From positions 1 to 48,797 of the forward strand of contig JAAPAO010000238.1 of NCBI GenBank assembly GCA_013115145.1: a stretch of DNA of 48,797 nucleotides, read 5' to 3'. Positions 24,141 through 34,954 of the stretch are shown piece by piece. The notes under the pieces were generated by a model. That model was not told the DNA's origin and made no database searches. It saw only the letters and a list, made by a program, of their open reading frames with translations. The translations under genes were made by a program, and so were the position numbers. The first letter of the stretch is position 1. Every line of letters begins with the position of its first letter. Source of the DNA: Perkinsus chesapeaki (lineage: Eukaryota; Perkinsozoa; Perkinsida; Perkinsidae).

Positions 24141-26307
24141 CTACCTTCCTTCTTTAGGTGATACGTCCATCCTCTTGGATATATCAAACTCATCTTCGTC
24201 TTCATCTTCATTATCATCAGAAGGTATATTATTATGATGTCCACTACTACCACCATTTAATACAGCTTTTAAGCCAAAACGATAATCATGTAACATAACA
24301 ACTATAGCACAAACGTTATCAACAGTTCCTCTAGCTAAGGCTTGTTTAACAAGTGTATATGCAGCTGATCCTGGTGTAGAACGCCTTCCTAATAAATGTA
24401 ATCGTACCTGGTAATATCGCCTTAGTATGGTTTCAGGTTAATGAAGTAAGCTTATAAGTATCTTACCGTTTCAACTGCAGTTTGAGGATCCATAACCTCA
24501 AAGATACCATCACTAGCTATTATAAGGAATCTATCAACTGGTTCAACCTCTACTTCAATAACTTCTGGATCACTTATTAAACCTTCATTCTTCTTACCAG
24601 TAGCAACCACTAGATCGCCTAGGGATCTTGTTACCTACGATAATAACGTATATACATATATAACTAATATAGCAAAGCCTTGGAGTTGTTTATACACACT
24701 GCTCAAAAATGTCCAGCGACGGTCTGAATGAGTTATCGATCGGATATAAGAATGAAGCATCCAAAAATAGTTATTTCCTAAAACTTCACAAAGTGAGGAG
24801 GTCCAGGCATCAACTGAAAGTGCAGGTCATTCTGATTGGAAAGATGCCCTCCCTGGTTGGTGTAAGGTCAGCCGATCAGGTTGAGGAGAAATGCTTAGAG
24901 ATTAGGGTTCGATATTCCATTACGTTTGGTCGACAGTAATTTTCTATTTCGGATTCATCAGGTATCGTAAACCTCTAGGGAGGGCTACAATCCAGTTTCT
25001 GATCCAGTGCTACCAAGCTGCTTTATCTTTATATTTGATCGATAACTCATTCACAAGGGCGCTGGACAATATTTTAGAGCGGTGTGTATCTAGCCTACAA
25101 GAGAGGGTAAACCCAGCCCTTTGTAATAATAGTGTTAAGCGGCGGCGGCAGCGGCACAAGAAGGGCACCTATTCATGGTTAATACTTACAGCTATACCAA
25201 ATAGATAATCACCCAGTTGACCGTTATTAAAATAAGGCATAACTCTAGCTCTCTCTTCAGGTAATGGATCTTTAAGATTATGACAACTAGTTAAACATAT
25301 TGCCTAATAAATATATTGTAACATTAATAATATGCTATAATGCCTACTCTACCGCCCCTATTTAAAACTGCTTTACAATCACCTAAATTAGCAACTGTTA
25401 AAGTTACTGGTCTCCTAGATGCATCCAACATACAAACACAAGCAGTAGTGCCAGATGATAGGACTGGATAATCCTCATCCTAATAATCAATTATTCTAAT
25501 TAAGATACACTTTCTAGGCTTACCAGCTCCTCATAGTTCTCATCTATATCGTATTTAGCCTTTAGTACTGGGAATTCCTCCTTCTTTAAATATTGTGACA
25601 AAGCCTCTTCAGTTCGTTTATATCTGTTATTACTTCAACTACTACTTTATAATAAAGTCACTACCCATCAACAAATGCATCAACTCTATCTTCCTTCTTT
25701 TCAAGTCCTTTCATAATAAAACTATCAATATTATCCCTTACAAAGTTAGCTGCCCCAGGCCCACCATGACCATCAAAAACCCCAAATATGCCTAAGTAGT
25801 AGTTATTAAAGTATGTTGCCAGCAATGAGATTGGAACTACCTCCACTATGATCAGGGAATTCATGGACCATGGGGGCATCTTCCATCCTATCTTTAGGTC
25901 CAATATCCTCATAATGTCCATAAAATGTATGAGGGAAATCCATTGATAAATGGCTATCAGCAGATAGATGGCCTGAAGAGACAGGGAATGTATAAACTGA
26001 TGGAAAAAGAGTAAATTGAAAAATATGAAATAATAGACCTACTGGTAGCCGAGCTTATTGCTCTATATCGGTTCCCAAATGATGGGCTTGATTTATGCCC
26101 ATCCGAGTCTGATGATGGTGTTAAATGTAATGTTATATTAGCTGAATAAGTAATTCTTTAAATATGATAACAACACTCTTATATATTTATAGACTACCAA
26201 CCATTACCATCAACAACCCTATTATTACTATCTCCCATGCTAGCTGCTCTAGTCCTCCTAGTACTACCGGGGCTCCAACTATTATAATGATGTTGCGGAG
26301 AAGTCAT
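24141..26307 (-). CDS. PP2C-family Ser/Thr protein phosphatase
   Basis: Metal-dependent phosphatase. ATG at 26307 (MTSPQHHYNSWSPG) opens a Ser-rich N-terminus that splices in phase through two introns to GHYEDIGPKDRMEDA (about 25900). GVFDGHGG carries the metal-binding Asp, ANLGDCKAVL and VTRSLGDL (about 24620) are family motifs, and IIASDGIFEVMDPQ carries a further metal Asp. The C-terminus after AIVVMLHDYR is a short acidic tail (DDNEDEDEDEFDISKR) ending TAG at 24141-24143. The 556-nt intron between FGIA and VTRSLGD is ten times the usual size because of an inserted element. It starts 171 bp from the divergent phosphatase gene at 26479. Confidence 0.93.
24695..25086. mobile_element. MITE-like element in a PP2C intron
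   Basis: About 392 bp with imperfect terminal inverted repeats of some 60 bp. The left end reads CACACTGCTCAAAAAT, then GTCCAGCG and GAATGAGTTATCGATC. The right end, reverse-complemented, reads CACACCGCTCTAAAAT and repeats the other two motifs. TA dinucleotides flank both ends (24693-24694 and 25087-25088), as expected for a Tc1/mariner-type target. A 76-codon plus-strand ORF inside has no recognisable transposase and partly overlaps the terminal repeat. Confidence 0.7.
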
Positions 26308-26478
26308 TACAACGCAAAACCAACAACAACAAGTACATATTCATCAAGCCCTTGCGTTGTGGACTTTGTCGCTCCGCCCAACGGCCGCAGGCTCGATCCG
26401 CGGTTGAGGTATTTTTAGTGTATTTAGTTCCGTGGTGTCACGTCGTAAGATTCTAGACTAATATTCTGTTGTAGGAAG
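26308..26478. promoter_or_regulatory. Divergent promoter between PP2C and purple acid phosphatase
   Basis: The 171 bp between two divergent start codons must hold both 5' ends. It is GC-richer than its surroundings and contains a tRNA-like B box (GGCTCGATCC, 26390-26399), followed at tRNA spacing by TTGAGGT, A and TTTTTAG (26412-26418). TGTTGTAG just before the plus-strand ATG could be a splice or trans-splice acceptor. Confidence 0.45.
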
Positions 26479-28536
26479 ATGGTTTACGGTAAAGTATTTG
26501 GTCTGGATGGTGGTAAATACACATATAGAGGTTATATGGTATTATTAACATCAACTATGATAGCATGGAGTCTCCTGCTTAATATTATAACATATGCTTT
26601 TGTCTATTTCATTAATAGACGATATGTAGAATCACCAATAAATAAAGTTAATAAACCACATTGGAGTTGGTCGATATTAGTTGTTCTAACAAACGCTTGG
26701 CTTTGTGTATTCTTATTGATATTTTATGTACTTTTCGGTGCATTTATGTTTGGTGACTGGCACGCATGGATCTACTATGTAGCTTTACCTGCATTGTACC
26801 TAGTATACCTTATTGTTATAATATTATTACGCAATAAATCTCGTTCTTGTTGTCCATGGAGTTTGGGTACTCTAGGGTATCTATTAGCAATACAATGCTG
26901 GTTTATTATACAAATACCATCTATGTGGAGTTATACTTATCTCGTATGGTTAGTTGGTATAGCAGCGTCGATACCATTAATTCTTAAAGTAACACATACA
27001 TTACATCAAATACGACCTATACGATTATGGTTGAAGAACTGGAAGTTTTATGCCATTCAAACACTCGTTCTTGGCTTTGGTATATTTCTCACGTATCTAT
27101 CAGCTGGTTCATGTGTTGCAGTATACAATCCAATAGCTCCTGGATGGTGGATACCATTAGAAGGCACTTTGTTTTGGTCATCGAGGCTATTAAGATCGTT
27201 CGGTCCTCGTCCTTGCCCTCATGGTCAACGATCACCCTGTCATGTTTATTTAACACCTGCTAAGAATATGAGTAATAGTATGTTTGTCAACGTTCACACC
27301 TCAATTGCTATCAGTTCGCTTGATATCGAATATATTTCTCACAAAGGGGAAGAGAGTGTGAGTGGTTCAATAAGTGCTGATCAGTTCGAAGTACCTCATC
27401 TAGATGAACATGATCAACGTAACGTATATTCAGCTTATCTATCAGATTTAATACCAGATGCTATAGTTACCTTTACCATAAGAAGCAATGATAATAAACT
27501 ATCAGACACTGAATATACGTTTAGAACAGCTCCTATCAATGGGGAAGTAAAGTTCCTTGTTGGTGGTGACGCGGGAACATCTAAAGTTGTTGAAGAAATA
27601 AACTCATTGATAGGTGAACAATCACCATTATTTGCTATTAATGGTGGTGATGTTGCATACGATAATGGTATGTTTACATGTGCTTGTACTTGGGATCAGT
27701 ATCTTTGGGAATGGTCTAAAGTAACAACTCCAGATGGTCATATGATACCTTTAATATTCGCTATTGGTAATCATGATATTGGAGCTAATGATGATAATGA
27801 TGGTGCTATTGAAATGTTTATGGATCCAAAACAATGTGATAACAGTAAACGTGAGAATTCAAGACCGTTATATATTGCATATTTCCCGTTTGAGGAAGTG
27901 GGTGGCAGCGCCCCTGATATATGTGACAGGAAAGTTAATCATGTTCATACTGCTGGAACTGGTGTTACTATCTGGTCGTTGGATTCAATGTATGCTGGTG
28001 GCCCTATGGATGCTGTGCAGTTTGTTGACAGTATGATGCCTAATATGAGCGGTCAAATTAACCATTTTGCTGCTTATCATGTTCCAATGTATTCCAATTC
28101 TAAGGTTGAAAAAAATGAGAATAATCCAATGCGTAGAGTATGGCCATCTTTAATATTAGATAAATATTCATTTAAAGTTGGTTTCGAACATCATGCACAT
28201 ACATTTAAGCGTACTAAACCAATGACAAATAATAGTGTTGCTGATAAAGGTGTTGTATACATTGGTGATGGTAAATGGGGAACTACAGGTTCCCAATTAC
28301 CGAGTAATGATAGTATTATTAAAGGTGAACCCTTCGTAAAATCTGGTACTGACCATCATGTTTGGTATGTTACAGCAAATAGTGATGGAAGAGTTGGTCT
28401 TGAGGCCATCAATAACTATGGTATCACGATTGATAAAGTTGATAATTACGCTACTGGTTATTGGCAACTTCCATCTCAATATTATGCTAATCTAACAGTT
28501 CTATACCCTTTACCAAATCTGTTAAACGATTATTAG
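26479..28536 (+). CDS. Multi-pass membrane protein with a purple acid phosphatase domain
   Basis: Single-exon frame, 685 aa. Six hydrophobic segments occupy roughly residues 18-45, 62-90, 94-118, 123-148, 150-170 and 190-210. A PAP-type metallophosphoesterase follows. Metal-ligand motifs: GGDAGTS (about 362), GGDVAYDN (about 388), GNHDIG (about 430), AYHVPMY (about 532) and HHAHTFKR (about 571), matching GDxG, GDxxY, GNHD, VxxH and GHxH, with Glu-His in place of Gly in the last. It probably hydrolyses phosphate esters on the luminal or outer face, with a dinuclear Fe/metal site. At the 3' end the frame stops at 28534-28536, but the +1 frame continues family-like (SVKRLLAFDKQHRVAQQV). One base may be missing near 28518, or the tail is truncated. 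Confidence 0.88.
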   Translation: MVYGKVFGLDGGKYTYRGYMVLLTSTMIAWSLLLNIITYAFVYFINRRYVESPINKVNKPHWSWSILVVLTNAWLCVFLLIFYVLFGAFMFGDWHAWIYYVALPALYLVYLIVIILLRNKSRSCCPWSLGTLGYLLAIQCWFIIQIPSMWSYTYLVWLVGIAASIPLILKVTHTLHQIRPIRLWLKNWKFYAIQTLVLGFGIFLTYLSAGSCVAVYNPIAPGWWIPLEGTLFWSSRLLRSFGPRPCPHGQRSPCHVYLTPAKNMSNSMFVNVHTSIAISSLDIEYISHKGEESVSGSISADQFEVPHLDEHDQRNVYSAYLSDLIPDAIVTFTIRSNDNKLSDTEYTFRTAPINGEVKFLVGGDAGTSKVVEEINSLIGEQSPLFAINGGDVAYDNGMFTCACTWDQYLWEWSKVTTPDGHMIPLIFAIGNHDIGANDDNDGAIEMFMDPKQCDNSKRENSRPLYIAYFPFEEVGGSAPDICDRKVNHVHTAGTGVTIWSLDSMYAGGPMDAVQFVDSMMPNMSGQINHFAAYHVPMYSNSKVEKNENNPMRRVWPSLILDKYSFKVGFEHHAHTFKRTKPMTNNSVADKGVVYIGDGKWGTTGSQLPSNDSIIKGEPFVKSGTDHHVWYVTANSDGRVGLEAINNYGITIDKVDNYATGYWQLPSQYYANLTVLYPLPNLLNDY

Positions 28537-28607
28537 CTTTTGATAAACAACATCGTGTTGCGCAACAAGTTAAAAATGAAACAATAGTAAAGGAACAGGT
28601 AAGTGAT

Positions 28608-29982
28608 TCAGTGAAAGTTTGGTATTTCATATAGATGAGTTCGCAATCGCCAACTTGATATTAATTCATGTATTCTATCGCTTATTCCACCACTATTGAA
28701 TATCTTCATTAAATTCTGTTGCCATTTTTCAGCATTTGGATCGGTAGGATCAACTTTAGGATACCATGAAGGATGTTTACTGACAAACGACGACAGCATT
28801 AATAAACACAATGTAGACAAGTCACACTTACGCTCTAATACGATTAACTGTATCAAATATCTCCTTGTTGCGGAGCTCTGGCTTCACATTATCATTGTTA
28901 TCGATTTCTCCATCAGCCATGAGCTTCTGTAAGACTTCTTTAGTGAAATGTTGACAGCATCGATCGATTGTCATACCACCATCAATCATAACACCATTAT
29001 CTATCTTTCTAATAGAATTCCATATATCAGACAATCTAATACCATCACCTTTAGCTCGATAAACAGTCCCAAACTCATTAAATCTTTCCCAGAATGCACG
29101 ATACCGAAACCAAACTCCACCATCAGCTGTTTTATCCAACAATAAGTGGCTACCAATACCAGGACATCCTCGACCACATGCACCTCGATACTTCATATTA
29201 GTGTAATCAGTTTCAAATGCAATTACAGTATGGCGAGCCCTCAAGAACCATCCTATCATACCTAACTTTGCTGATCTTGATATCTCACGGACAGAGTGAA
29301 CCACAGGCCAGAAGAATCCTGGGTTTTCTTTGCAAATTTGATGGAGTGTTGGTAAAGGTCCCGGCAAATAATGTTGACAATACACTGGAACACACTTAAG
29401 AGTTGTTCTATTTCCTTCATTTGGTTTAGTATCTTCTTGCGCTGCTGCTGCATATAACTGTAATGGTTTGGAAATAGGTTCATTGGTATAAAGCTTCCCT
29501 TGATGTAAAAACACTTCATGTTTTCCATTATATAACGGCCAAGATAACTTAATTTCAACAACCATAGGATCATCATCATTGGATTTTAAAGGGTATCGTA
29601 CAAGCGATCGAATGCTCTCGACTTTATCAGGATCATCAAAATCATCACCGGTAAGGCCATTCCACATACCTCTGGGATCTGCAACTTTTACTGCAAGTTT
29701 AGGACGGCCAACACACCCTATTGTGCTTGTAGATTCACTATCGTTACCGCCATTATACAATACTTTAACAGAATCATCTAGTTGCTCTGATTCAGCTTCA
29801 CCAAGGTGAGGTAAGTGACGAATCTCCTCCATTACGCCTGTGGTACATCGATCTAATGCTTCATCGGTAACAGAATACACTTGTTCTTGTTGTTGATTGT
29901 CAACTTTAATACAGAGATGTCTTTTAAGTGTTAATGGTGATGGTAGAGGATCAATCAATAATGAAGCCATAACAATATACAA
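28608..29982 (-). CDS. Hypothetical protein, about 440 aa
   Basis: Two exons (29982-28832 and 28779-28608) joined by a 52-nt intron in phase (NRIRA to KHPSWYPKV). Not recognised. Conserved-looking stretches include KLAVKVADPRGMWNGLTG, ENPGFFWPVVHSVREISRSA, FLRARHTVIAFETDYTNMKY and GCPGIGSHLLLDKTADGG, then VDPTDPNAEKWQQNLMKIF. There are no membrane segments or clear signal peptide. It is convergent with the purple acid phosphatase gene. The ORF is long and base composition matches its neighbours, so it is surely a gene. Confidence 0.75.
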
Positions 29983-30021
29983 AACTATAGATTCTATAGT
30001 ATAGAATAGTTAATTTCATGG

Positions 30022-30321
30022 ATGGCTAATAACAATACTCTATTCAATCCATCGATCAGACAAGTAATGAGCTCGACTAAAAAGGATTCGGAATGCATGA
30101 ATATGATGCTCGCAGGAGCCGGTACTCGCTCAACATACGGTAATAATACTGTGCTTAATGATAACAGTGTGTTAAATAACATATCAGGACATATCGATCG
30201 TACTTCTGACCACATCAATACAACACCTCTACCGTGTGGCTGCCAAGATGATCGTTATAATCATTATGTGCTTCAAAATATTAATAAATGGCACATGAGC
30301 CATCATGCACAATGTTATTGA
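30022..30321 (+). CDS. Small hypothetical protein, 99 aa
   Basis: Single ORF, Asn/Ser/Thr-rich, with a cysteine-containing C-terminus (TTPLPCGCQDDRYNHYVL). It starts 39 bp from the divergent gene at 29982. No homology or motif. It could be chance in low-GC DNA, or a first exon. Confidence 0.3.
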   Translation: MANNNTLFNPSIRQVMSSTKKDSECMNMMLAGAGTRSTYGNNTVLNDNSVLNNISGHIDRTSDHINTTPLPCGCQDDRYNHYVLQNINKWHMSHHAQCY

Positions 30322-30647
30322 AGCTGACTATTATATTATTCAATATAGAGGTTTCATGCTGGGCAAGTAACATGCCAGTCACACTACAGGCACTACCTCC
30401 CTAGCAAACCTCTCATTCTTATTGACCACGTATCTGGCCAAGGTTGCTACACTTTGCAACATTGGTCTTATAATGGTCGTTGTTAGTTAAATTGGTATAT
30501 AAAATGTATTGATACACATATTGCTCAAATTGCAGATAATTAGCAGATTGAATCACTCAATAGGCGTTGTGCAACAATTGCACGCATGCGTTTGTCCCCA
30601 TCAACTGTAACACAATATATGAATGAATGATACGTCTTGGTAAGTCA

Positions 30648-32439
30648 TCACCCTCCCATCTGTTCATCCTCATCAGCTCCTGCTGGATCGACTGGTTGAC
30701 CAAATTCTAAAATACAAATTTGTCAACGCCAAGAATTGAACCAGGGACCTTCAGGTTACCCCCGAAGTTACAATCATAAAATACTATCGAGAAGACGGCA
30801 TCAGTTTACGAAAAGTTGTTTATACCGAATTATACATAAAATGACCATCTTTAATAGAGGCCGATATGATATCCGTCAGTTATTATCAATAATTAACTAT
30901 CCTGTCGTCGTAGTAAAACGTCGACGTTATGACCTTAATGACCTTACCTTGTTCCCATTTTCCAAGATCCTCGTAAAGCCTAATCCACTTCTCCTTGAAA
31001 ACCTTTATTGCTGCCATAACGATATCTTCTGGTGGTCTTGCACCAGTAGACTCAACAGTGAAATGTACCTATATTTATAATGCGGATACTTCTTATAGAA
31101 CACCCTCCTTACAACATCAGTTCGTTGTTTAACAGTAATCATGCCTCTTGCTTTAAAGTCGAAGTTGGCTTTAGTAACACACTCATCACAGAAACTAAGA
31201 ATACATCAATACTAAGGATGACATAATAATGAAGAATGAGCTCTCCTAGTAGTAGAATATGGCCCTATCGGAAGTATCTTACTCGCATAAGTCTTTCCTA
31301 ACAACCTGTATACGGTCAGCAGCATCTAAATCTAAAACCTTCTTAGGACATGATCTCACTATAGCCTTCCTTTGTGGTACAGATAATTGTTCATATTCAA
31401 TACCACGATCGATAGTTATAACAGGTTCATACTAAAAATAATAATGATATTACAATATTATATATTACTCTAATTGCAACTGTTCCAGTTGGATTCCATT
31501 TAGCATGCATTTTACCAACACCTTTACGTGCTTCCATATGCATAGTTAATTGTTGATTCCTTCTTAACTTTGCAATAACAATACCATTACGTCTCTAATA
31601 ATACAACGTATTAATATACATATAATAATAATACTAATATATACATTATCATCCTCTGTCTTGGTCCTATCCCACAATGGTACGGGTAAAGGCCTTCTAG
31701 ATTCTGGTATAGATGTACCTATTTATTATCACTCACCAACTGCTGCTGTCTACTTATACCACCTTGATCAACTGGTTGTATATCTAAATGGGTAACATCT
31801 GTTACACCATGTTCCTCAGCAATAACATCCAAAGTATACCTATTATTATTAGTATACTAATATTATTACTACTAGTTATTACTTAACAGTACAATTAGGA
31901 CATGATGAATAACATTGACAATCTTTAGGATCACTATAACTATCAACTTCTTTAGAGTTTATTGGTAATAATCCAAGTCTATGTGCAATAAACTAACAAC
32001 AACAATAACAATGATATAAGGTTATTACAATTATTACCTCATCAAATAATGGACTACTATTCTCCTCGATAGTTACTGTATCTATTGCTAATGTTGGTAC
32101 TTCAGCAATCATTATCCGTCTTAATGCATTAGCTATTGCTTGATTAGCATTAAACATAGTAAATTTAATAACCTCTGGTGTAAGGAGGGTTACCTAATTG
32201 AACCATAATTAAAGTATAAACAAGTGTTGTGGGATGTCCAAAAAGCAATTCTTGTGACTTTCGAAGAGCTTACTATTACGCATAAGTTGTATATCCCCAA
32301 TAGAGTTAAATGATAGTAAGTTTAATATGAACTTTATATCTGCCCTATCTTTCTATAATATCCCAACTTATACTACCTCGATAACAGGCATAGGTGTTGG
32401 ATTCTTCTTTAGTGCTGCTGCTGATGATGATGATGCCAT
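30648..32439 (-). CDS. RPB3: RNA polymerase II subunit RPB3
   Basis: Homologue of the alpha-like subunit that pairs with RPB11 in the Pol II assembly core. ATG at 32439. Signature exons: [57 protein letters not shown], and the zinc-binding loop [11 protein letters not shown] (about 31900-31930). Later exons give [47 protein letters not shown] and [20 protein letters not shown]. The last exon is an acidic tail ([12 protein letters not shown]) ending TGA at 30648-30650. The last intron (30707-30947, 241 nt) is longer than the rest and contains a tRNA-like segment. The RPB3 call over RPAC1 rests on EVPTLAID and the zinc loop. Confidence 0.9.
30707..30947 (-). other. RPB3 last intron with a tRNA-like 3' segment
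   Basis: Near its 3' end on the minus strand it has an anticodon-arm-like hairpin (CTTCGG, loop GGGTAAC, CTGAAG), then GGTC, a T-arm (CCTGG-TTCAATT-CTTGG), CGTTGAC, A and a T-rich tail ending TTTTAG. Order and spacing follow the 3' half of a tRNA. Base 33 of the anticodon loop is G rather than U, so it would not be a working tRNA. Confidence 0.45.
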
Positions 32440-32509
32440 ACTTACAACAACAACACTAATAACAACAAAAGTAACCTATATTATACTATAACACAATAAT
32501 ATAACATTA

Positions 32510-34941
32510 TTATTGTTTATTATTATTAAGTATGTCATTAACATGTTGATGTTGTATATTCAATGCTTTAAGCCATGGTGAACCCTCTATATGCCTATAT
32601 GGTGGTAATGACTCTAGGGTATTTGGTGATGATGATAATGATAATGACGATGAACATAAATTACCCTAATAAAAATAATATTATTAATATAACTTTATCT
32701 AATACAGTTATATTCCTATATATGCTATACACCATCATTTACCATATATGATACTACTAGCTAATACTTTCCTAGTTGCTGCAGCACTATTGCTTTATAC
32801 AGTGATACTTCCATTTTACCCACCACGGGTAGGTATATGATTAATAACACATTCCAATACTGCATCCCCCATCTGTCCCCCCACACTACTTCTTTTAATG
32901 CCTTCTCCCTAATACTGGTATCCTGTCGTATGTCATGTAATGTATCAACTAACTTGGCATATTTATCACATTTATCTTCATTAACAATATTTACTTTACC
33001 ACCGAGTATAACCGACCAAAACATCAACTTAGCATTATACTCTTCAAAATACTATGATAAAAACTTAAGTTCCTTACGAGATAATTGGTATGAGCTGCTG
33101 CTGCTTTACCTGGGTGTGCCCTCCAATGATATCCATTGTCATAAGTTTCTTCTGTTTTTTCATAATAGCTAATGAATCACTCTCCTTGCCACCTTCATTC
33201 CTTAATTCAATTATTTTTAAATTCTTCAATCGTATAGCTACTAGTCCGATATCTCGTGGTGCCGTAAATGTACGTTCATCTCTGAAAAGATACCTTGCCT
33301 ACTGTATAGCAGCAATATTATTACCTTGCTAATAAACAAAGTGCTAATTTGTTAAGGTCCTTACAATCTTTAGGTAATTTAAGCTCAAAGGTATTCATCC
33401 ATTTACATTGTCTATCTACTTCACTTTTACATCTTGCTAATGCTGCACCAGATTCAATTGCTTTATTCGCCTGTGAAATACACCAATACATTGCCGGACT
33501 AGCGACTAACATATTTGTTACGTAAAGACTGCTGCTTACTGGGAATTGAACCAGAGTCATGAATAGCATTGGAACGTTGAAACTCGGTATCCATTTGACT
33601 ATCCCACCAATACCCCTTATTACCATATCACATGTAATCCCTCCAGTAGGCGGACATCTCATAACAAATACTTCAATATAAGGATCAACTGGTAATGGTT
33701 GCCAAAATGATGTTATATCAGTTATAGCAGAATGTGTAGGAAAGCCAACACCAACAGCTAAATGTACCCATAATATCAAAGGATCACGAGGCTTAATCAC
33801 CTGAATAGTACACTTTAATAGTGGTAATAATGTAATATTATACTAATACCATGGATGCCTCTGGCTCAGGCAATGGTGTATTCATTGCTTTCAATAACTT
33901 ATCAACATTATGGTTACTAGCTGTCCCCCCATTATATGGGTTAACCCAATTGTAACTATAAATATATACAACACACATTCCCTTACCTATTACCTTTTAA
34001 ATAGTGGACTGTTAATTACATTATTATTATCTTCATTATATTCTTCAAGTTCACCCCCAAATAGTCTATTAAATAATGAGTCGGTTGTCCTACTATCCCC
34101 CCCTTCCTTATTCACTACTACTTCTCTAGCCTTTTTAGCAGCCACCTTATACAATTAATACCATATTTTCTGTAAATATTAGTTACATTATAATCGCTAA
34201 TGCCTCGTTCTTTACATGCCCTCTTCCAAGCCTCCTCTGCCTCTGGATCCATTAACTGTATCTACTATCAACCCTTACCTTATACCATATAATAATTACT
34301 ATTACGGTAAGCTTCAAAGGACGCTGTTTCATAGCCTTTACAAATGTATAAGGATCATTAAACAATTTAACATGTACACCATTAACCTTTTTACTAAATA
34401 TATTACAGCATTATATCACATCATCATATTACATGTGTTATCCTATCACCAGCCTGTAACCCTGTATTAGCTGCCCAAGTCCCTCGTGATACAAATCCTA
34501 TCTATGACAACTTATTGAATGATAATAACCGTTGATATTCATTATTCCTACTTCAATTCCTTCTTCTCTTGTTGGTGGTAATGTATTAGGTCTAATACCA
34601 AGTATACTAGGAGCTGTACCACAATCAGCAGTTAAATGTACCACAGTTAATGGAGGATAACAATACGACGACGATGATAATACAGATGTGTTAGACAAAT
34701 GTTAAATATATGGATAAATCAACTACCCACCCACACATGAGCTTCACATTCTCATCATCAATTTTTCATCATGCTCAAGATGATGATGACCAAGATGATT
34801 AAGATCGTTACGCGCTCGCCCGGCCAGACATGCGTAATTAGGATCGGACGGTCCGGACCATACGAGTAAAATGAGAATAGTAAATGGCGTTAGTTGTACA
34901 AGTGGAGAAGTAATGCTATCTACTGGGCGGCTACTATTCAA
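32510..34941 (-). CDS. Hypothetical multi-exon protein
   Basis: Unrecognised. Coding-like exons in order: PLVQLTPFTILILLVWSG (from ATG 34941), PPLTVVHLTADCGTAPSILG, NGVHVKLFNDPYTFVKAMKQ, MDPEAEEAWKRACKERGIS, DSLFNRLFGGELEEYNED, LKAMNTPLPEPEAS, the long exon 33321-33800 (WVHLAVGVGFPTHSAITDI, then DPYIEVFVMRCPPTGGITCD), FTAPRDIGLVAIRLKNLKII, WSVILGGKVNIVNEDKCDKY and a last exon ending HQHVNDILNNNKQ at TAA 32510-32512. Borders are approximate and the whole may be two genes. The start lies only 13 bp from the divergent YbjQ-like gene, so the first exon is the least certain. Confidence 0.5.
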
Positions 34942-34954
34942 TGATGTACTTCTT

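Noticed and set aside
30736-31080. 114-codon plus-strand ORF
   Set aside because: Antisense to the last RPB3 exons and intron.
33535-33560. T-arm-like CTGGTTCAATTCCCAG on the minus strand
   Set aside because: It lies inside an open coding exon, and the spacing to a T-run is missing.
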